A stretch of 64,000 bases of DNA from Micromonospora echinofusca (GCF_900091445.1 NZ_LT607733.1:3995001-4059000); one strand, 5' to 3'; shown: positions 29,732-39,606, counted from the first letter of the stretch. Numbers and translations are program-made. Notes: generated by a model not told the origin, from the sequence alone.

Positions 29732-30731
29732 ACGGTGCGACGCCCCAGACGGACAGGCCCGTGGTCTCCGGCAGGCCGCACATGAGGTTGGCGTTCTGCA
29801 CCGCCTGGCCGGCGGCGCCCTTGCCGAGGTTGTCCAGCGTGCTCAGCACGATCATCCGCCGGGAGTCGACGTCGACGGTGGCCTGGAGGTGGCAGGAGTT
29901 GGAGCCGAGGGTGGCGGCGGTGTGCGGCCAGGCCCCCTCCGGCAGGACGTGCACGAAGGGCGCGTCCGCGTACGCCTCGGCGAGCACCGCCCGCGGGTCG
30001 ACCCCCCGGGCCGGCACGGCCGTCACCGTGGCGAGGATGCCCCGGGGCATCGGCGCGAGCACCGGCGTCAGCGACAGGCCGGTCGCGCCGGTGGCCTGCT
30101 TGATCTCCGGTACGTGCTGGTGGGTGCCCACGCGGTAGGGCGACAGGTCGCCCATCACCTCGCTGCCGAGCAGGTGCGGCTTGGCCGCCTTGCCCGCGCC
30201 GGAGGTGCCCGAGGCGGCGACGACCACCACGTCGGCCGGGGCGGCGGCGCCGGCGGCGACCAGCGGGGCGAGGGCCAGGATGATCGCGGCGGCGTAGCAG
30301 CCCGTGTTGGCGACCCGGGTGGCACCGGCGATCAGCTCCCGCTGGCCGGGCAGCTCGGGCAGGCCGTAGGTCCACGGGCCGGCGTGGGTGCCGCCGTAGT
30401 AGTTGGCCCAGGCGTAGGGGTCGGCGAGCCGGTGGTCGGCGCCCAGGTCGACGACGCGCACCTCGGGCGGGAGCTGGGCCGCCAGGGCCGCCGACTGCCC
30501 GTGCGGCAGGGCCAGGAAGACCAGGTCCGCGTCGGCCAGCGTCGCCGCGTCCGTCTCGCCGAGGATCAGGTCCAGGCCGGCGAGCTGCGGATGTACGACG
30601 TCGAGCCGGTGCCCCGCCTGGCTGTGCGCGGTGGCGGCGACCAGCTCGAACTCCGGGTGCCCGGCGACCAGGCGGATCAGCTCGCCCCCGGCGTAGCCGC
30701 TCGCCCCGGCAATCGCAACCCGGATACCCAT
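29730..30731 (-). CDS. argC: N-acetyl-gamma-glutamyl-phosphate reductase
   Basis: ArgC reduces acetylglutamyl phosphate with NADPH. The 333-residue product has the N-terminal VAIAGASGYAGGELIR dinucleotide motif, the catalytic cysteine in RVANTGCYAAAI, and the C-terminal TLDNLGKGAAGQAVQNAN. The ATG at 30731 has GGAGG 5 nt upstream. It is the first gene of the operon, directly downstream of the ARG-box promoter. Its stop codon coincides with the beginning of the diverged repeat units. Confidence 0.96.
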   Translation of the reverse strand: MGIRVAIAGASGYAGGELIRLVAGHPEFELVAATAHSQAGHRLDVVHPQLAGLDLILGETDAATLADADLVFLALPHGQSAALAAQLPPEVRVVDLGADHRLADPYAWANYYGGTHAGPWTYGLPELPGQRELIAGATRVANTGCYAAAIILALAPLVAAGAAAPADVVVVAASGTSGAGKAAKPHLLGSEVMGDLSPYRVGTHQHVPEIKQATGATGLSLTPVLAPMPRGILATVTAVPARGVDPRAVLAEAYADAPFVHVLPEGAWPHTAATLGSNSCHLQATVDVDSRRMIVLSTLDNLGKGAAGQAVQNANLMCGLPETTGLSVWGVAP

Positions 30732-30741
30732 TCCCACCTCC

Positions 30742-30754
30742 GCATGACTATGCA
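30742..30754 (-). promoter_or_regulatory. ARG box, proximal
   Basis: TGCATAGTCATGC on the minus strand is a near-palindrome resembling the TTGCATA..ATGC ARG boxes known from Streptomyces. It covers the predicted transcription start of argC and lies 10 bp before the ATG. Confidence 0.65.
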
Positions 30755-30757
30755 GGA

Positions 30758-30787
30758 AGCCTAGCAATGACGGACCGCCCTCTGCAA
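30758..30787 (-). promoter_or_regulatory. arg operon promoter
   Basis: Minus-strand -35 TTGCAG (30782-30787) and -10 TAGGCT (30758-30763) with an 18-bp spacer. The -35 overlaps the distal ARG box and the start point should fall in the proximal ARG box, an arrangement suited to repression by ArgR. Confidence 0.65.
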
Positions 30788-30796
30788 GTTCATGCA
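30783..30796 (-). promoter_or_regulatory. ARG box, distal
   Basis: TGCATGAACTTGCA is a palindromic site (TGCA arms) 28 bp from the proximal box, similar to paired ARG boxes in other actinomycetes. It overlaps the -35 of the argC promoter. Confidence 0.6.
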
Positions 30797-30838
30797 ATTG
30801 ACCGTATGGCAATGAGAGACGTGACCCCCGTCATGGCG

Positions 30839-30872
30839 GAGGCCCGCGCCGCGGTGCGCGGACACGGGCCTC
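30839..30872 (-). terminator. Terminator after the epimerase gene
   Basis: GAGGCCCG (30839-30846) and CGGGCCTC (30865-30872) form a perfect stem with GC-rich inner pairing, 19 nt after the epimerase stop. It separates the glycan genes from the argC promoter. Confidence 0.5.
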
Positions 30873-30890
30873 GAACCGGCGGGGGACCGT

Positions 30891-31916
30891 TCAGAGGCGG
30901 CCCTCCTCGACCGCACGGGTCACCCACGGGATCACCTCGTCGAGCATCTCGTCCAACGAGGTGCTCGCCGTGAAGCCCAGCACCTCACGGGACTTGGTCA
31001 CGTCCGGCACCCGCTTCTGCACGTCGTACCGGTAGGGCTCGTCGGAGACGTACTGGAAGGGAACGTGCTCGCCCTTGATCTTGCGCCAGATCAGCTCGGC
31101 CAGCTCCAGGACCGTGGTCGACTCGGCCGTGGAGAGGTTGAAGTCCTCGTTGCGCGCCGCCGGGTGCTCGATCGCCGTGGCGATGCCCCGGGCCAGGTCA
31201 CCGCCGTAGGTGTAGTGCCGGACCTGGTTGCCCTCGCCGAGGATGTGCAGCGGGTCCTGCCCCTTCACGATCTTCTGCACCAGATCGGGCACGACGTGCG
31301 ACATGGCCAGCTTGACGTTGCCGGAGAGCACCTCGGCCTGCCCCAGCGCCCGCCCCTCCCCCACGCCGACGCAGTTGAACGGCCGCACGATCGTGTACGG
31401 CAGCTGGTACTGCTCCCAGGCCGCCCGGGCGTAGTACTCCACGGCCAGCTTCTGGAAGCCGTACGACGACAGCGGCGGCGGGATGCGGCGCTCGTCGCCC
31501 TCCCGGCTGGGCCAGTGCCCGGTGGACTCGAAGACCATCGAGGAGGAGAGGTAGGTGACCTTCGCCAGGCGGCCGTCGCGGTGGGCGCGGATCGCCGCGT
31601 CGCAGGTGGCCGCCATGATCCGCTCGTTCGTGGCGAGCAGGTCGTAGGCGTACGCGTGGAAGTAGGAGATGCCGCCGATCATCGCCGCACCGGCGACCAG
31701 GTGGTCGCAGCCGTCCAGCAGCTCGGTGAGCAGGTCCGCGTCCCGGGCGTCGCCCTCGACGAACCGGAACCGGGGGTGCTGGTCGTAGCTGTGGGTGACC
31801 GGGCCGTACTTGGAGAAGTCGTCCACACCGACGACCTCGTGGCCCCGGTCCAACAACTCGGAGACGAGATAGCCGCCGATGAAGCCGGCCGAACCAGTTA
31901 CCAGGACCTTCGCCAC
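30891..31916 (-). CDS. NAD-dependent epimerase/dehydratase
   Basis: The 341-residue product is an extended short-chain dehydrogenase acting on nucleotide sugars. It has the NAD motif GSAGFIGGYL, the NAD-selecting VDDFSKYG, and the active-site YxxxK in SSYGFQKLAVEYYAR with the upstream SSSMVFE. The RPFNCVGVGEGRALGQAEV segment is typical of sugar-nucleotide epimerases such as GDP-mannose or UDP-glucose types. It is third in a leftward set with a UDP-sugar dehydrogenase and a glycosyltransferase, pointing to surface polysaccharide synthesis. The exact sugar cannot be assigned. Confidence 0.9.
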   Translation of the reverse strand: MAKVLVTGSAGFIGGYLVSELLDRGHEVVGVDDFSKYGPVTHSYDQHPRFRFVEGDARDADLLTELLDGCDHLVAGAAMIGGISYFHAYAYDLLATNERIMAATCDAAIRAHRDGRLAKVTYLSSSMVFESTGHWPSREGDERRIPPPLSSYGFQKLAVEYYARAAWEQYQLPYTIVRPFNCVGVGEGRALGQAEVLSGNVKLAMSHVVPDLVQKIVKGQDPLHILGEGNQVRHYTYGGDLARGIATAIEHPAARNEDFNLSTAESTTVLELAELIWRKIKGEHVPFQYVSDEPYRYDVQKRVPDVTKSREVLGFTASTSLDEMLDEVIPWVTRAVEEGRL

Positions 31917-31924
31917 GTGCGCTC

Positions 31925-32719
31925 CTATGCGGTCGTCTCGAACTCGGTGCTGTCCTGCGGGTCGCGCTGGGCCGGCACGGCCCCGCTCGGGGCGGCGCGG
32001 CCGGCCAGTCTCTCCCGGCTCAGCCGTCGACCGTAGGCGAAGAAGTACCAGCGCAGGTAGCCGGGGAGGAAGCGACCGAGGTCGAAGTGGGACTCCCCCA
32101 GCGGCCGGTCGAGCCAGATGGTCGGGATCTCGGCCACGGGCAGCCGCAGCCGGGTCGCCTTCGCGGTCAGCTCCAGCCCGATCTCGAAGCCGGTCCGCGA
32201 CTCGATCCCCACCTCCCGCACGAACGCGGTGTCGTACGCCTTGAAGCTGTTCGTGGCGTCGCGGGTGCCGACGCGGGCGAGGGTGTAGAGGCTGCGTCCC
32301 GCCCAGCGCGACATGATCCGCTTCAGCCGGGGCCCGCCGACCTGCTGGCCCCCGGGCATGTAGCGGGAGGCGGCCGCGACCACCACCCCCCGGTCGACCA
32401 GCCGGGCCAGCTCGTCGATCTGGCGGGGATCGTCACAGCCGTCGGCCATGGTCACGACCACCACCGGGGCGAGCGCCGCGTCGATGCCGAACCGGATCGC
32501 GTTGGCCGGACCGCGACCGTAGGTGTTGAGCACCGCCCGCACCCGCGGGTCCGTGCGGGCGACCTGCTCGACGTACGGCACGGTGGTGTCCTCGGGCATG
32601 TCGTGTACGACCAGCACCTCGGCGGGCAGCAGCATCTCGCGCAGCATCCGCTCGAGGCAGCGCAGGATCGCCTCGCCCTCGTTGTAGACCGGCACGATCA
32701 CCGAGACCCGGGGCTTCAC
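31925..32719 (-). CDS. Family 2 glycosyltransferase
   Basis: The 264-residue GT-A fold protein begins with VSVIVPVYNEGEAILRCL and has the nucleotide/metal site in VVVVTMADGCDDPRQID (a DGCDD variant of DxD). The later RDATNSFKAYDTAFV and GFEIGLELTAKA segments resemble dolichol/polyprenyl-phosphate mannosyl- or glucosyltransferases (DPM1/DPG type). It has no C-terminal membrane segments. It starts with GTG overlapping the dehydrogenase stop (GTGA). It probably loads a sugar onto a lipid carrier for surface glycans. Confidence 0.9.
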   Translation of the reverse strand: MKPRVSVIVPVYNEGEAILRCLERMLREMLLPAEVLVVHDMPEDTTVPYVEQVARTDPRVRAVLNTYGRGPANAIRFGIDAALAPVVVVTMADGCDDPRQIDELARLVDRGVVVAAASRYMPGGQQVGGPRLKRIMSRWAGRSLYTLARVGTRDATNSFKAYDTAFVREVGIESRTGFEIGLELTAKATRLRLPVAEIPTIWLDRPLGESHFDLGRFLPGYLRWYFFAYGRRLSRERLAGRAAPSGAVPAQRDPQDSTEFETTA

Positions 32720-33921
32720 ACCCGCACCCCCTGCCCGGTCAGGCCCCACATGTCGATGATCGGCTTGTCGGTCTCCAGGCGGGCGTACTGCTCGTGCGGG
32801 GCGGCGATCACCAACAGGTCGGCCCGGCGCAGCACCTCGTCCAGGTCGACGAACCGCTCGTCGACCACGTGGGGGTCCGTGCAGAGCGTCTCGCGGGTCT
32901 TCAGCGCCAGGATCTTGCGCAGCTTGTACGCCAGGCTCTCCCGGGGATCGTCGCTTCCGCCCTTGAAGGCCATCCCGAGGATGCCCACGGTCAGCTCGGA
33001 CAGGTCGAAGCGGTCCTCCAGGCGGGACACCAGGTAGAGCGGCAGTCCCTCGTTGATCAACATGGCGGAGTGGCCGAGCACGAAGTTGTTCCGGTTGAAC
33101 GCGGCCAGCTGCATGGTGTCCTTGAACAGGCACGGCCCGGCCGCGAACCCGGGCATCGGCAGGTCCGCCGCGCGCGGGTAGTCGTGCGCCACGGCGTGCC
33201 GGATCCGGGCGAAGTCCAGACCGAAGTCGTTGGCCATCATCCAGAACTGGTTGGCGGTGGCGAACTTGATGTAGCGCCACGTGTTGGTGAACAGCTTCGC
33301 CAGCTCGGCCTCCTCGGGCTCGAGCGGCACGATCTGGCTGGTGAGGTGCCGGAACAACTTCTCGGCGCGGGCGAGCGCCCCCGGCGTACGGGCGGCGACG
33401 ATCTGCGGCAGCGTGAACAGCTCCGTCATCGCCCGCCCCTCGGCGATGCGCTCCGGACAGAACGCCACGTCGGCGCGGATGCCCTTGCCGGCGAGCAGCT
33501 TCTCGGTCAGCGCGGTGACCCCGGGGTAGACGGTGCTGCGCAGCACGACGAGCTGCCCGTCGCGCAGGTGCTCGGCGCAGCGCTCCAGGGCCCGGGGCAC
33601 GGCGCCCAGGTCCGGGTTGAGGTGCTCGTCGACCGGGGTGCCGACCACCACGACGAGGTGCTCGGAGGCGCCGACGCTGGCCGGGTCGGTGCTGGCGCGC
33701 AGCCGGCCGGCGGCCACCGCCTCCGCGAGCGCCTCGGCCGCGCCGGGCTCCGCGAAGGGCAGCCTGGCCGCGTTGACGGTGTCGACCGCGTCGGCGTTGA
33801 TGTCGTACAGCACGACGGAGAGGCCGCGCGAGGCGAAGGCGATGCCCAGCGGCAGCCCCACCCGCCCGCAGCCGCCCACGATGCAGACATCGACGGTGGT
33901 GATCGGCGGATCCTCGGACAT
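32716..33921 (-). CDS. Nucleotide-sugar dehydrogenase (UDP-glucose/UDP-ManNAc type)
   Basis: The 401-residue protein oxidises the C6 alcohol of a UDP-sugar to a uronic acid with NAD+. N-terminal NAD-binding motif VCIVGGCGRVGLPLGIAF, middle domain with FTNTWRYIKFATANQFW, and the catalytic cysteine in GPCLFKDTMQL. The C-terminal domain starts near GILGMAFKGGSDDPRES. It is the first gene of a three-gene set. The 247-bp region upstream contains an AT-rich stretch (about 34005-34025) that probably holds the promoter. Confidence 0.9.
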   Translation of the reverse strand: MSEDPPITTVDVCIVGGCGRVGLPLGIAFASRGLSVVLYDINADAVDTVNAARLPFAEPGAAEALAEAVAAGRLRASTDPASVGASEHLVVVVGTPVDEHLNPDLGAVPRALERCAEHLRDGQLVVLRSTVYPGVTALTEKLLAGKGIRADVAFCPERIAEGRAMTELFTLPQIVAARTPGALARAEKLFRHLTSQIVPLEPEEAELAKLFTNTWRYIKFATANQFWMMANDFGLDFARIRHAVAHDYPRAADLPMPGFAAGPCLFKDTMQLAAFNRNNFVLGHSAMLINEGLPLYLVSRLEDRFDLSELTVGILGMAFKGGSDDPRESLAYKLRKILALKTRETLCTDPHVVDERFVDLDEVLRRADLLVIAAPHEQYARLETDKPIIDMWGLTGQGVRV

Positions 33922-34168
33922 GACTCGACTCCCGTGGGGGCGGCGGGGGTGTGACTCCGGCTACACCTGGAATCAAAGCAGGTTAACCGCTCGGATGTGA
34001 CTGGCGGGTAGCCAAAAATTTCGAGGCCCCTGACCTTTCAGCCGATACGTCGGAGGTGATCTTGGACAGCAGCGCGGGCTGGCGGGCGGCCACACGAGTC
34101 CGGCCAGGCACGTACCGTGACACCCGGTCAGGCTCGCTCCTCGAGGAGCAGGATCTCCGGGTGCATGA
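33922..34168. other. Intergenic region upstream of the glycan genes
   Basis: This 247-bp non-coding stretch contains an AT-rich core on the minus strand (CGAAATTTTTGGCTACCC and CGGTTAACCTGCTTTGATTCC) in an otherwise GC-rich setting. It should hold the promoter of the sugar dehydrogenase operon, but I cannot fix clear -35/-10 hexamers and recognise no riboswitch. Confidence 0.4.
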
Positions 34169-34204
34169 CGAATGCCCCTCCCGCGTCGGCGGAAGGGGCA
34201 TTCG
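34169..34204 (-). terminator. pheT terminator
   Basis: CGAATGCCCCT (34169-34179) and AGGGGCATTCG (34194-34204) form a perfect 11-bp stem with a 14-nt loop, 8 nt after the pheT stop. Confidence 0.75.
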
Positions 34205-34211
34205 CCGTCAC

Positions 34212-36758
34212 TCAGGCGCCGCGCAGGGTGGCGCCGAAGCGCTCCGCGGCGCGGGCGACCGCCGCGTCCCGGGCGGCCACCGCCTCCTCCACGGTCAACG
34301 TCCGGTCCGGCGCCCGGAAGGTGAGCTTGTACGCCAGCGACCTGCGGTCCGCCCCGAGCTGCTCCGAGGCGTACACGTCGAACAGGCGCACGCCCTCCAG
34401 CAGGCCGCCGGCACCCTCGACGAGGGCCTGCTGCACCTGCGCCGCCGGCACCGAGGAGTCGACGACCAGCGCCACGTCGATCAGCGCCGGGGGGAAGCCC
34501 GACACGACCGGCGCGGACGCCACCGGGGCGGCCGGCAGCGCGTCCAGGTCGAGCTCCATGGCGCTGGTGCGCCGGGGCAGCTCCAGCGCCGCCAGGACCG
34601 CCGGGTGCAGTTCGCCGGCGTACCCGACCACGGTGCCGTCGACCAGCAGCTCGGCGCACCGGCCGGGGTGCCAGGGGGCGTGCTCGGCGGCCTGGACCTC
34701 GATCCGCTCAGCGGGGACCTCGGCGGCGTCCAGTACGTCCCGGCCGGCCTGCACGGCGTCGGCCCAGCCGGCCGGGCGGCCCGCGCCCCACCAGCCCGCC
34801 GGCTCCACGTCGCCGGTCAGGACGACGGCGACGTGCCGGGGCTGCTCGGGCACCACCGCGTCGGCGGCGGCGAACTCCTCGTCGGTGGGGCGCCGGTCCA
34901 CGCCCATCGCCGGCGGGCTGCCAGCGCCGGTACGCGGGTGGAACACCGCGCCGATCTCGTAGAGGGCGAGGTCGCGCTGGCCCCGGCCGAGGTTGCGCTT
35001 GACGATGCCGAGCAGCGGGCCCAGCAGCGTGGTGCGCAGCAGCGGCTCCTCCTCCGACAGCGGGTTGGCCAGCCGCACCGCGCGCCGACGCGGGTCGTCG
35101 GCCGGCAGGCCGAGCTGGTCGGCCAGCCCGGGGGCGACGAACGGGTGCGCGAGCACCTCGACGTACCCCCGCTCGGCCAGCGCCCGGGCCACGGCCCGGC
35201 GGCGCCGCTGCTGCCAGGTCAGGCCGCGTCCGGGCGGCGCGGTCGGCAGCACCGACGGCACCCGGTCGTACCCGTCGAGGCGGACCACCTCCTCGACCAG
35301 GTCGGCCGGGTCGGTCAGGTCGGGCCGCCAGGTCGGCGGGGTGACGCTGAGCGCGTCGTCGGCACCGGCGGTCACGCCGACCTCGCCCGGGTCCTCGGTC
35401 AGCCGGTCTGCGCCCCGCGCGACGGTGCAGCCGACCTGCTCCAGCAGGGCGACCACCCGCGCCGGCGGGTAGTGCACGCCGACCCGCTGGCTCGGCAGGT
35501 CGACCGGCAGCACGACGGGGGTACGCGGACGCACGTGGTCGATGTCGAGGATCTCGTCCCCGGCCGCGCCACCGGCGTGCTCGGTGAGCAGCCCGACCGC
35601 CCGCGCGATGGCGACCAGCGGCAGGGCCGGGTCGACGCCCCGCTCCCACCGCTTCGCCGCCTCGCTGAACAGCTTGTGCCGGCGGGCGGTGCGCCCGACC
35701 ATCACCGGGTCCCAGTGGGCGGCCTCGAAGAGCACGTTCGTCGTCTGGGCGACGACCTCGCTGGTCTCGCCACCCATCACGGCGGCCAGCGAGATCGGGC
35801 CGGTGTCGTCGCAGATCACCATGTCCTCGGGCGCGAGGGCGCGGGTGACCCCGTCCAGGGTCGTCAGCTTCTCCCCCGCCTCGGATCGCCGGACCACCAG
35901 CGGCCCGGCGATCCGGTCGGCGTCGAAGGCGTGCATCGGCTGGCCCAGTTCGAGCATCACGTAGTTGGTGATGTCGACCGGCAGCGAGATGCAGCGGATG
36001 CCGGCGGCGGTGAGCCGCCGCTGCATCCAGCCGGGGGTGGGCGCCGCCGGGTCGACGCCGCGCACGAGGCGGGCGGCGAACCGGTCGCAGCCGACGGTGT
36101 CGCGCACCTCGACCGGGTACGCGGGCGTGTCGGTGCCGCCGGGCGCGGGCGCCAGGCCCGGGTCGCGGAACGGCACGCCGAGGGCGTGCGACAGCTCCCG
36201 GGCCAGGCCGCGCACGCTCATCGCGTACCCCCGGTCGGGGGTGATCTCCAACTCGACCACGACGTCGTCGAGCCCGACGACGGGCCGCGCGTCGTCGCCC
36301 GGCTTGGCCGGTACGTCCCCGGGCAGCACGATGATGCCGTCGTGGTCGTCGCCCAGGCCCAGCTCCCGCGCGGAGCAGATCATGCCGTTGGAGTTGCGCC
36401 CGTACGTCTTGCGCGCGCCGATGGCGAAGCCGCCGGGCAGCACGCCACCGGGCAGGATCACCACGACCCGGTCGCCGGGGGCGAAGTTGCGCGCCCCGCA
36501 GACGATCTCCTGCGGCTCGCCGGTGCCGTTGGCGTCGCCGACGTCGACCCGGCAGAACCGGATCGGCTTCTTGAAGCCGGTCAGCTCCTCGATCTCGCGG
36601 ACCTCACCGACGACCAGCGCACCGGTGACGGTCTCCCGCAGGTCCACCACGGACTCGACCTCGACGCCGAGGTCGACCAGGGCCTGCTCCAGGTCGGCCG
36701 TGGGCAGGTCGGCGGGGAGGTCGACGTACTCCCGCAGCCAACTGACAGAAACTCGCAT
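34212..36758 (-). CDS. pheT: Phenylalanyl-tRNA synthetase beta subunit
   Basis: PheT forms the alpha2-beta2 enzyme with PheS and charges tRNA-Phe. The 848-residue product has the usual order: N-terminal B1 and EMAP-like tRNA-binding domain (about 40-155), B3/B4 editing region, B5 domain (about 405-480), catalytic-like core, and the C-terminal ferredoxin-fold anticodon-binding domain (about 755-848; FRAPDRTLTVEEAVAARDAAVAR). It lies 39 nt downstream of pheS. Its start MRVSVSWLREYVDLP is typical. A strong hairpin follows the stop. Confidence 0.97.
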   Translation of the reverse strand: MRVSVSWLREYVDLPADLPTADLEQALVDLGVEVESVVDLRETVTGALVVGEVREIEELTGFKKPIRFCRVDVGDANGTGEPQEIVCGARNFAPGDRVVVILPGGVLPGGFAIGARKTYGRNSNGMICSARELGLGDDHDGIIVLPGDVPAKPGDDARPVVGLDDVVVELEITPDRGYAMSVRGLARELSHALGVPFRDPGLAPAPGGTDTPAYPVEVRDTVGCDRFAARLVRGVDPAAPTPGWMQRRLTAAGIRCISLPVDITNYVMLELGQPMHAFDADRIAGPLVVRRSEAGEKLTTLDGVTRALAPEDMVICDDTGPISLAAVMGGETSEVVAQTTNVLFEAAHWDPVMVGRTARRHKLFSEAAKRWERGVDPALPLVAIARAVGLLTEHAGGAAGDEILDIDHVRPRTPVVLPVDLPSQRVGVHYPPARVVALLEQVGCTVARGADRLTEDPGEVGVTAGADDALSVTPPTWRPDLTDPADLVEEVVRLDGYDRVPSVLPTAPPGRGLTWQQRRRRAVARALAERGYVEVLAHPFVAPGLADQLGLPADDPRRRAVRLANPLSEEEPLLRTTLLGPLLGIVKRNLGRGQRDLALYEIGAVFHPRTGAGSPPAMGVDRRPTDEEFAAADAVVPEQPRHVAVVLTGDVEPAGWWGAGRPAGWADAVQAGRDVLDAAEVPAERIEVQAAEHAPWHPGRCAELLVDGTVVGYAGELHPAVLAALELPRRTSAMELDLDALPAAPVASAPVVSGFPPALIDVALVVDSSVPAAQVQQALVEGAGGLLEGVRLFDVYASEQLGADRRSLAYKLTFRAPDRTLTVEEAVAARDAAVARAAERFGATLRGA

Positions 36759-36797
36759 GACTCAGACCACCGTCTCCGTGACTCGTACCCGCATCGC

Positions 36798-37916
<1,119 letters not shown>

Positions 37917-38096
37917 TCAGGCGGCGAAGCGAGTCTACGGACGCGCGGCTGTGCCGCAGCCCGCCGGTGGGAGTTGTGCGGGGAGCAGGTCAGGCCCGCC
38001 GCCCGCCGACACCGGCGGGCTGGCTAAACGAACGCCGTGGCGCGTTCATGGGCGGACGCTCTCCTCTGCTGGACGGCTCGCGGGACCGGCGACCGG

Positions 38097-38936
38097 TCAC
38101 CGCTGCGCTCTCGCTGAAGCGTACAGGCAGACCGCGGCGGCCGCAGCCAGGTTCAGGCTCTCGGCGCGCCCGTGCAGGGGTACCCGGACCCGGGCGTCGG
38201 CGGCGGCGGTGAGCGCCTCGGGCAGGCCGTGCGCCTCGGAGCCGAAGAGCCACGCGGTGGGGGCGGCCAGCCGCCCCTCGTCGGCCAGGTCGTCGAGGTC
38301 GTCCTCGCCGTAGCCGGTGGTGGCGAGGACGGTGAGCCCGGCGGCGCGCAGCGCCGCGACGACCTCCACCGGGTCGGGGGCGCGGACCACGTCGACGTGG
38401 AAGAGGCTGCCGGCCGAGGCCCGCACGCACTTGCCGTTGTACGGGTCGACGGCCTCACCGGCGAAGACGACCGCGCTGGCGCCCGCGGCGTCGGCGGTGC
38501 GCAGCACGGTGCCGGCATTGCCCGGGTCACGGATCCCGGCGAGCACCGCCACCAGGCGGGGCCCGTCGGCCAGGGCCCGCTCCAGGGGCACGTCGAGGTG
38601 CCGGCAGACGGCGACGAGGCCCTGCGGGGCCACGGTCTCGGCCAGCGCGGCGAGCGCCTCGTCGGTCGCCTCGGAGACGGGCACGTCGGCGCGGGCCGCG
38701 ACGGCGGCCAGGTCGGCGTGGCGGTCCAGGGCGGCGGGCGTACCGAAGAGTTCGGTGACCACCCCCGGGCGGGCCAGGGCCTCGCGGACCGCCTGCGGCC
38801 CCTCGGCCAGGAAGCGGCCGGCGGCCTCGCGGTCCCGGCGGCGCTGCAACCGTCGGGCGGCGACCACCCGCGGCGTACGCGGGGTGAAGGGGCCGGAGAC
38901 AGCGTCGAGGCGTCTCCCGCGCGATGGTGACTGCAT
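38097..38936 (-). CDS. SpoU/TrmH-family RNA 2'-O-methyltransferase
   Basis: The 279-residue product combines an N-terminal RNA-binding substrate domain (about 25-95) with a knotted SPOUT methyltransferase domain. The three family motifs are present: RDPGNAGTVLRTADAAGA, WLFGSEAHGLP and VPLHGRAESLNLAAAAAV. It should methylate a ribose in rRNA or tRNA using S-adenosylmethionine. ATG 38936 is preceded by GAGGCG about 9 nt away. A perfect hairpin (38905-38950) spans this ribosome-binding site and start codon. It lies just downstream of rplT, a common actinobacterial order (infC-rpmI-rplT-tsnR-pheST). Confidence 0.92.
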   Translation of the reverse strand: MQSPSRGRRLDAVSGPFTPRTPRVVAARRLQRRRDREAAGRFLAEGPQAVREALARPGVVTELFGTPAALDRHADLAAVAARADVPVSEATDEALAALAETVAPQGLVAVCRHLDVPLERALADGPRLVAVLAGIRDPGNAGTVLRTADAAGASAVVFAGEAVDPYNGKCVRASAGSLFHVDVVRAPDPVEVVAALRAAGLTVLATTGYGEDDLDDLADEGRLAAPTAWLFGSEAHGLPEALTAAADARVRVPLHGRAESLNLAAAAAVCLYASARAQR

Positions 38937-38950
38937 GGGAGACGCCTCGA
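38905..38950 (-). promoter_or_regulatory. Hairpin over the methyltransferase start
   Basis: TCGAGGCGTCTCCC (38905-38918) and GGGAGACGCCTCGA (38937-38950) form a perfect 14-bp stem with an 18-nt loop. On the mRNA the 5' arm carries the GAGGCG ribosome-binding site and the start codon is the first three loop bases. It starts 18 nt after the rplT stop, so it can be a terminator of the ribosomal operon, a translational control of the methyltransferase, or both. Confidence 0.65.
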
Positions 38951-38968
38951 TCTGCTGGTGCGCGGGGA

Positions 38969-39361
38969 TCAGGCGGCCTGGGCCGCCGCGCCGCCGGTGC
39001 CCTCGGCCGCGACCGCGGCCCGGGCCAGCTCGACGATCGCCGCGAAGGCGGCAGCGTCGTTGACGGCCAGGTCGGCCAGGATCTTGCGGTCGACCTCGAT
39101 GCCGGCCAGGCGCAGGCCCTGGATCAGGCGGTTGTAGGTCATCCCGTTGGCGCGGGCGCCCGCGTTGATCCGCTGGATCCACAGCTGCCGGAAGTCGCCC
39201 TTGCGGTCGCGACGGTCCCGGTAGGCGTACTGCATCGAGTGCAGCACCTGCTCCTTGGCCTTGCGGTAGAGGCGGGAGCGCTGACCGCGGTAGCCGCTCG
39301 CGGTCTCCAGCAGGGTACGGCGCTTCTTCTGGGCGTTCACAGCCCGCTTGACGCGTGCCAT
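38969..39361 (-). CDS. rplT: 50S ribosomal protein L20
   Basis: L20 is an early-assembly 23S rRNA-binding protein. The 130-residue product has the basic N-terminus [35 protein letters not shown] and [16 protein letters not shown], all diagnostic. It has a short Ala-rich C-terminal extension common in actinobacteria. It follows rpmI by 31 nt in the infC-rpmI-rplT operon. A hairpin follows its stop. Confidence 0.98.
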   Translation of the reverse strand: MARVKRAVNAQKKRRTLLETASGYRGQRSRLYRKAKEQVLHSMQYAYRDRRDRKGDFRQLWIQRINAGARANGMTYNRLIQGLRLAGIEVDRKILADLAVNDAAAFAAIVELARAAVAAEGTGGAAAQAA

Positions 39362-39392
39362 CTCAACTCCTAGTTACGTAAGGTGGCGCGCG

Positions 39393-39587
39393 TCAGCGGC
39401 CGAGCAGCTTCTTGATGCGCTTGACGTCGGCCTTGGCCAGCACCACGGTGCCGGTCAGCCGACGGGTCTGGGTGGAGGGCTTCTTCTCCAGGTTGTGCCG
39501 GAGGCCGGCCTGCTGGGCAACGATCTTGCCCTTGCCGGTCACCTTGACCCGCTTGCCCATCCCCGTGTGGCTCTTCATCTTCGGCAT
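39393..39587 (-). CDS. rpmI: 50S ribosomal protein L35
   Basis: The 64-residue basic protein begins MPKMKSHTGMGKRVKVTGKG and ends DVKRIKKLLGR, as L35 does. The ATG at 39587 is correct; a longer reading frame upstream is an artefact of overlap with the infC-rpmI spacer. It lies between infC and rplT. Confidence 0.98.
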   Translation of the reverse strand: MPKMKSHTGMGKRVKVTGKGKIVAQQAGLRHNLEKKPSTQTRRLTGTVVLAKADVKRIKKLLGR

Positions 39588-39606
39588 GTGGAACGTCTCT
39601 CCCCTG

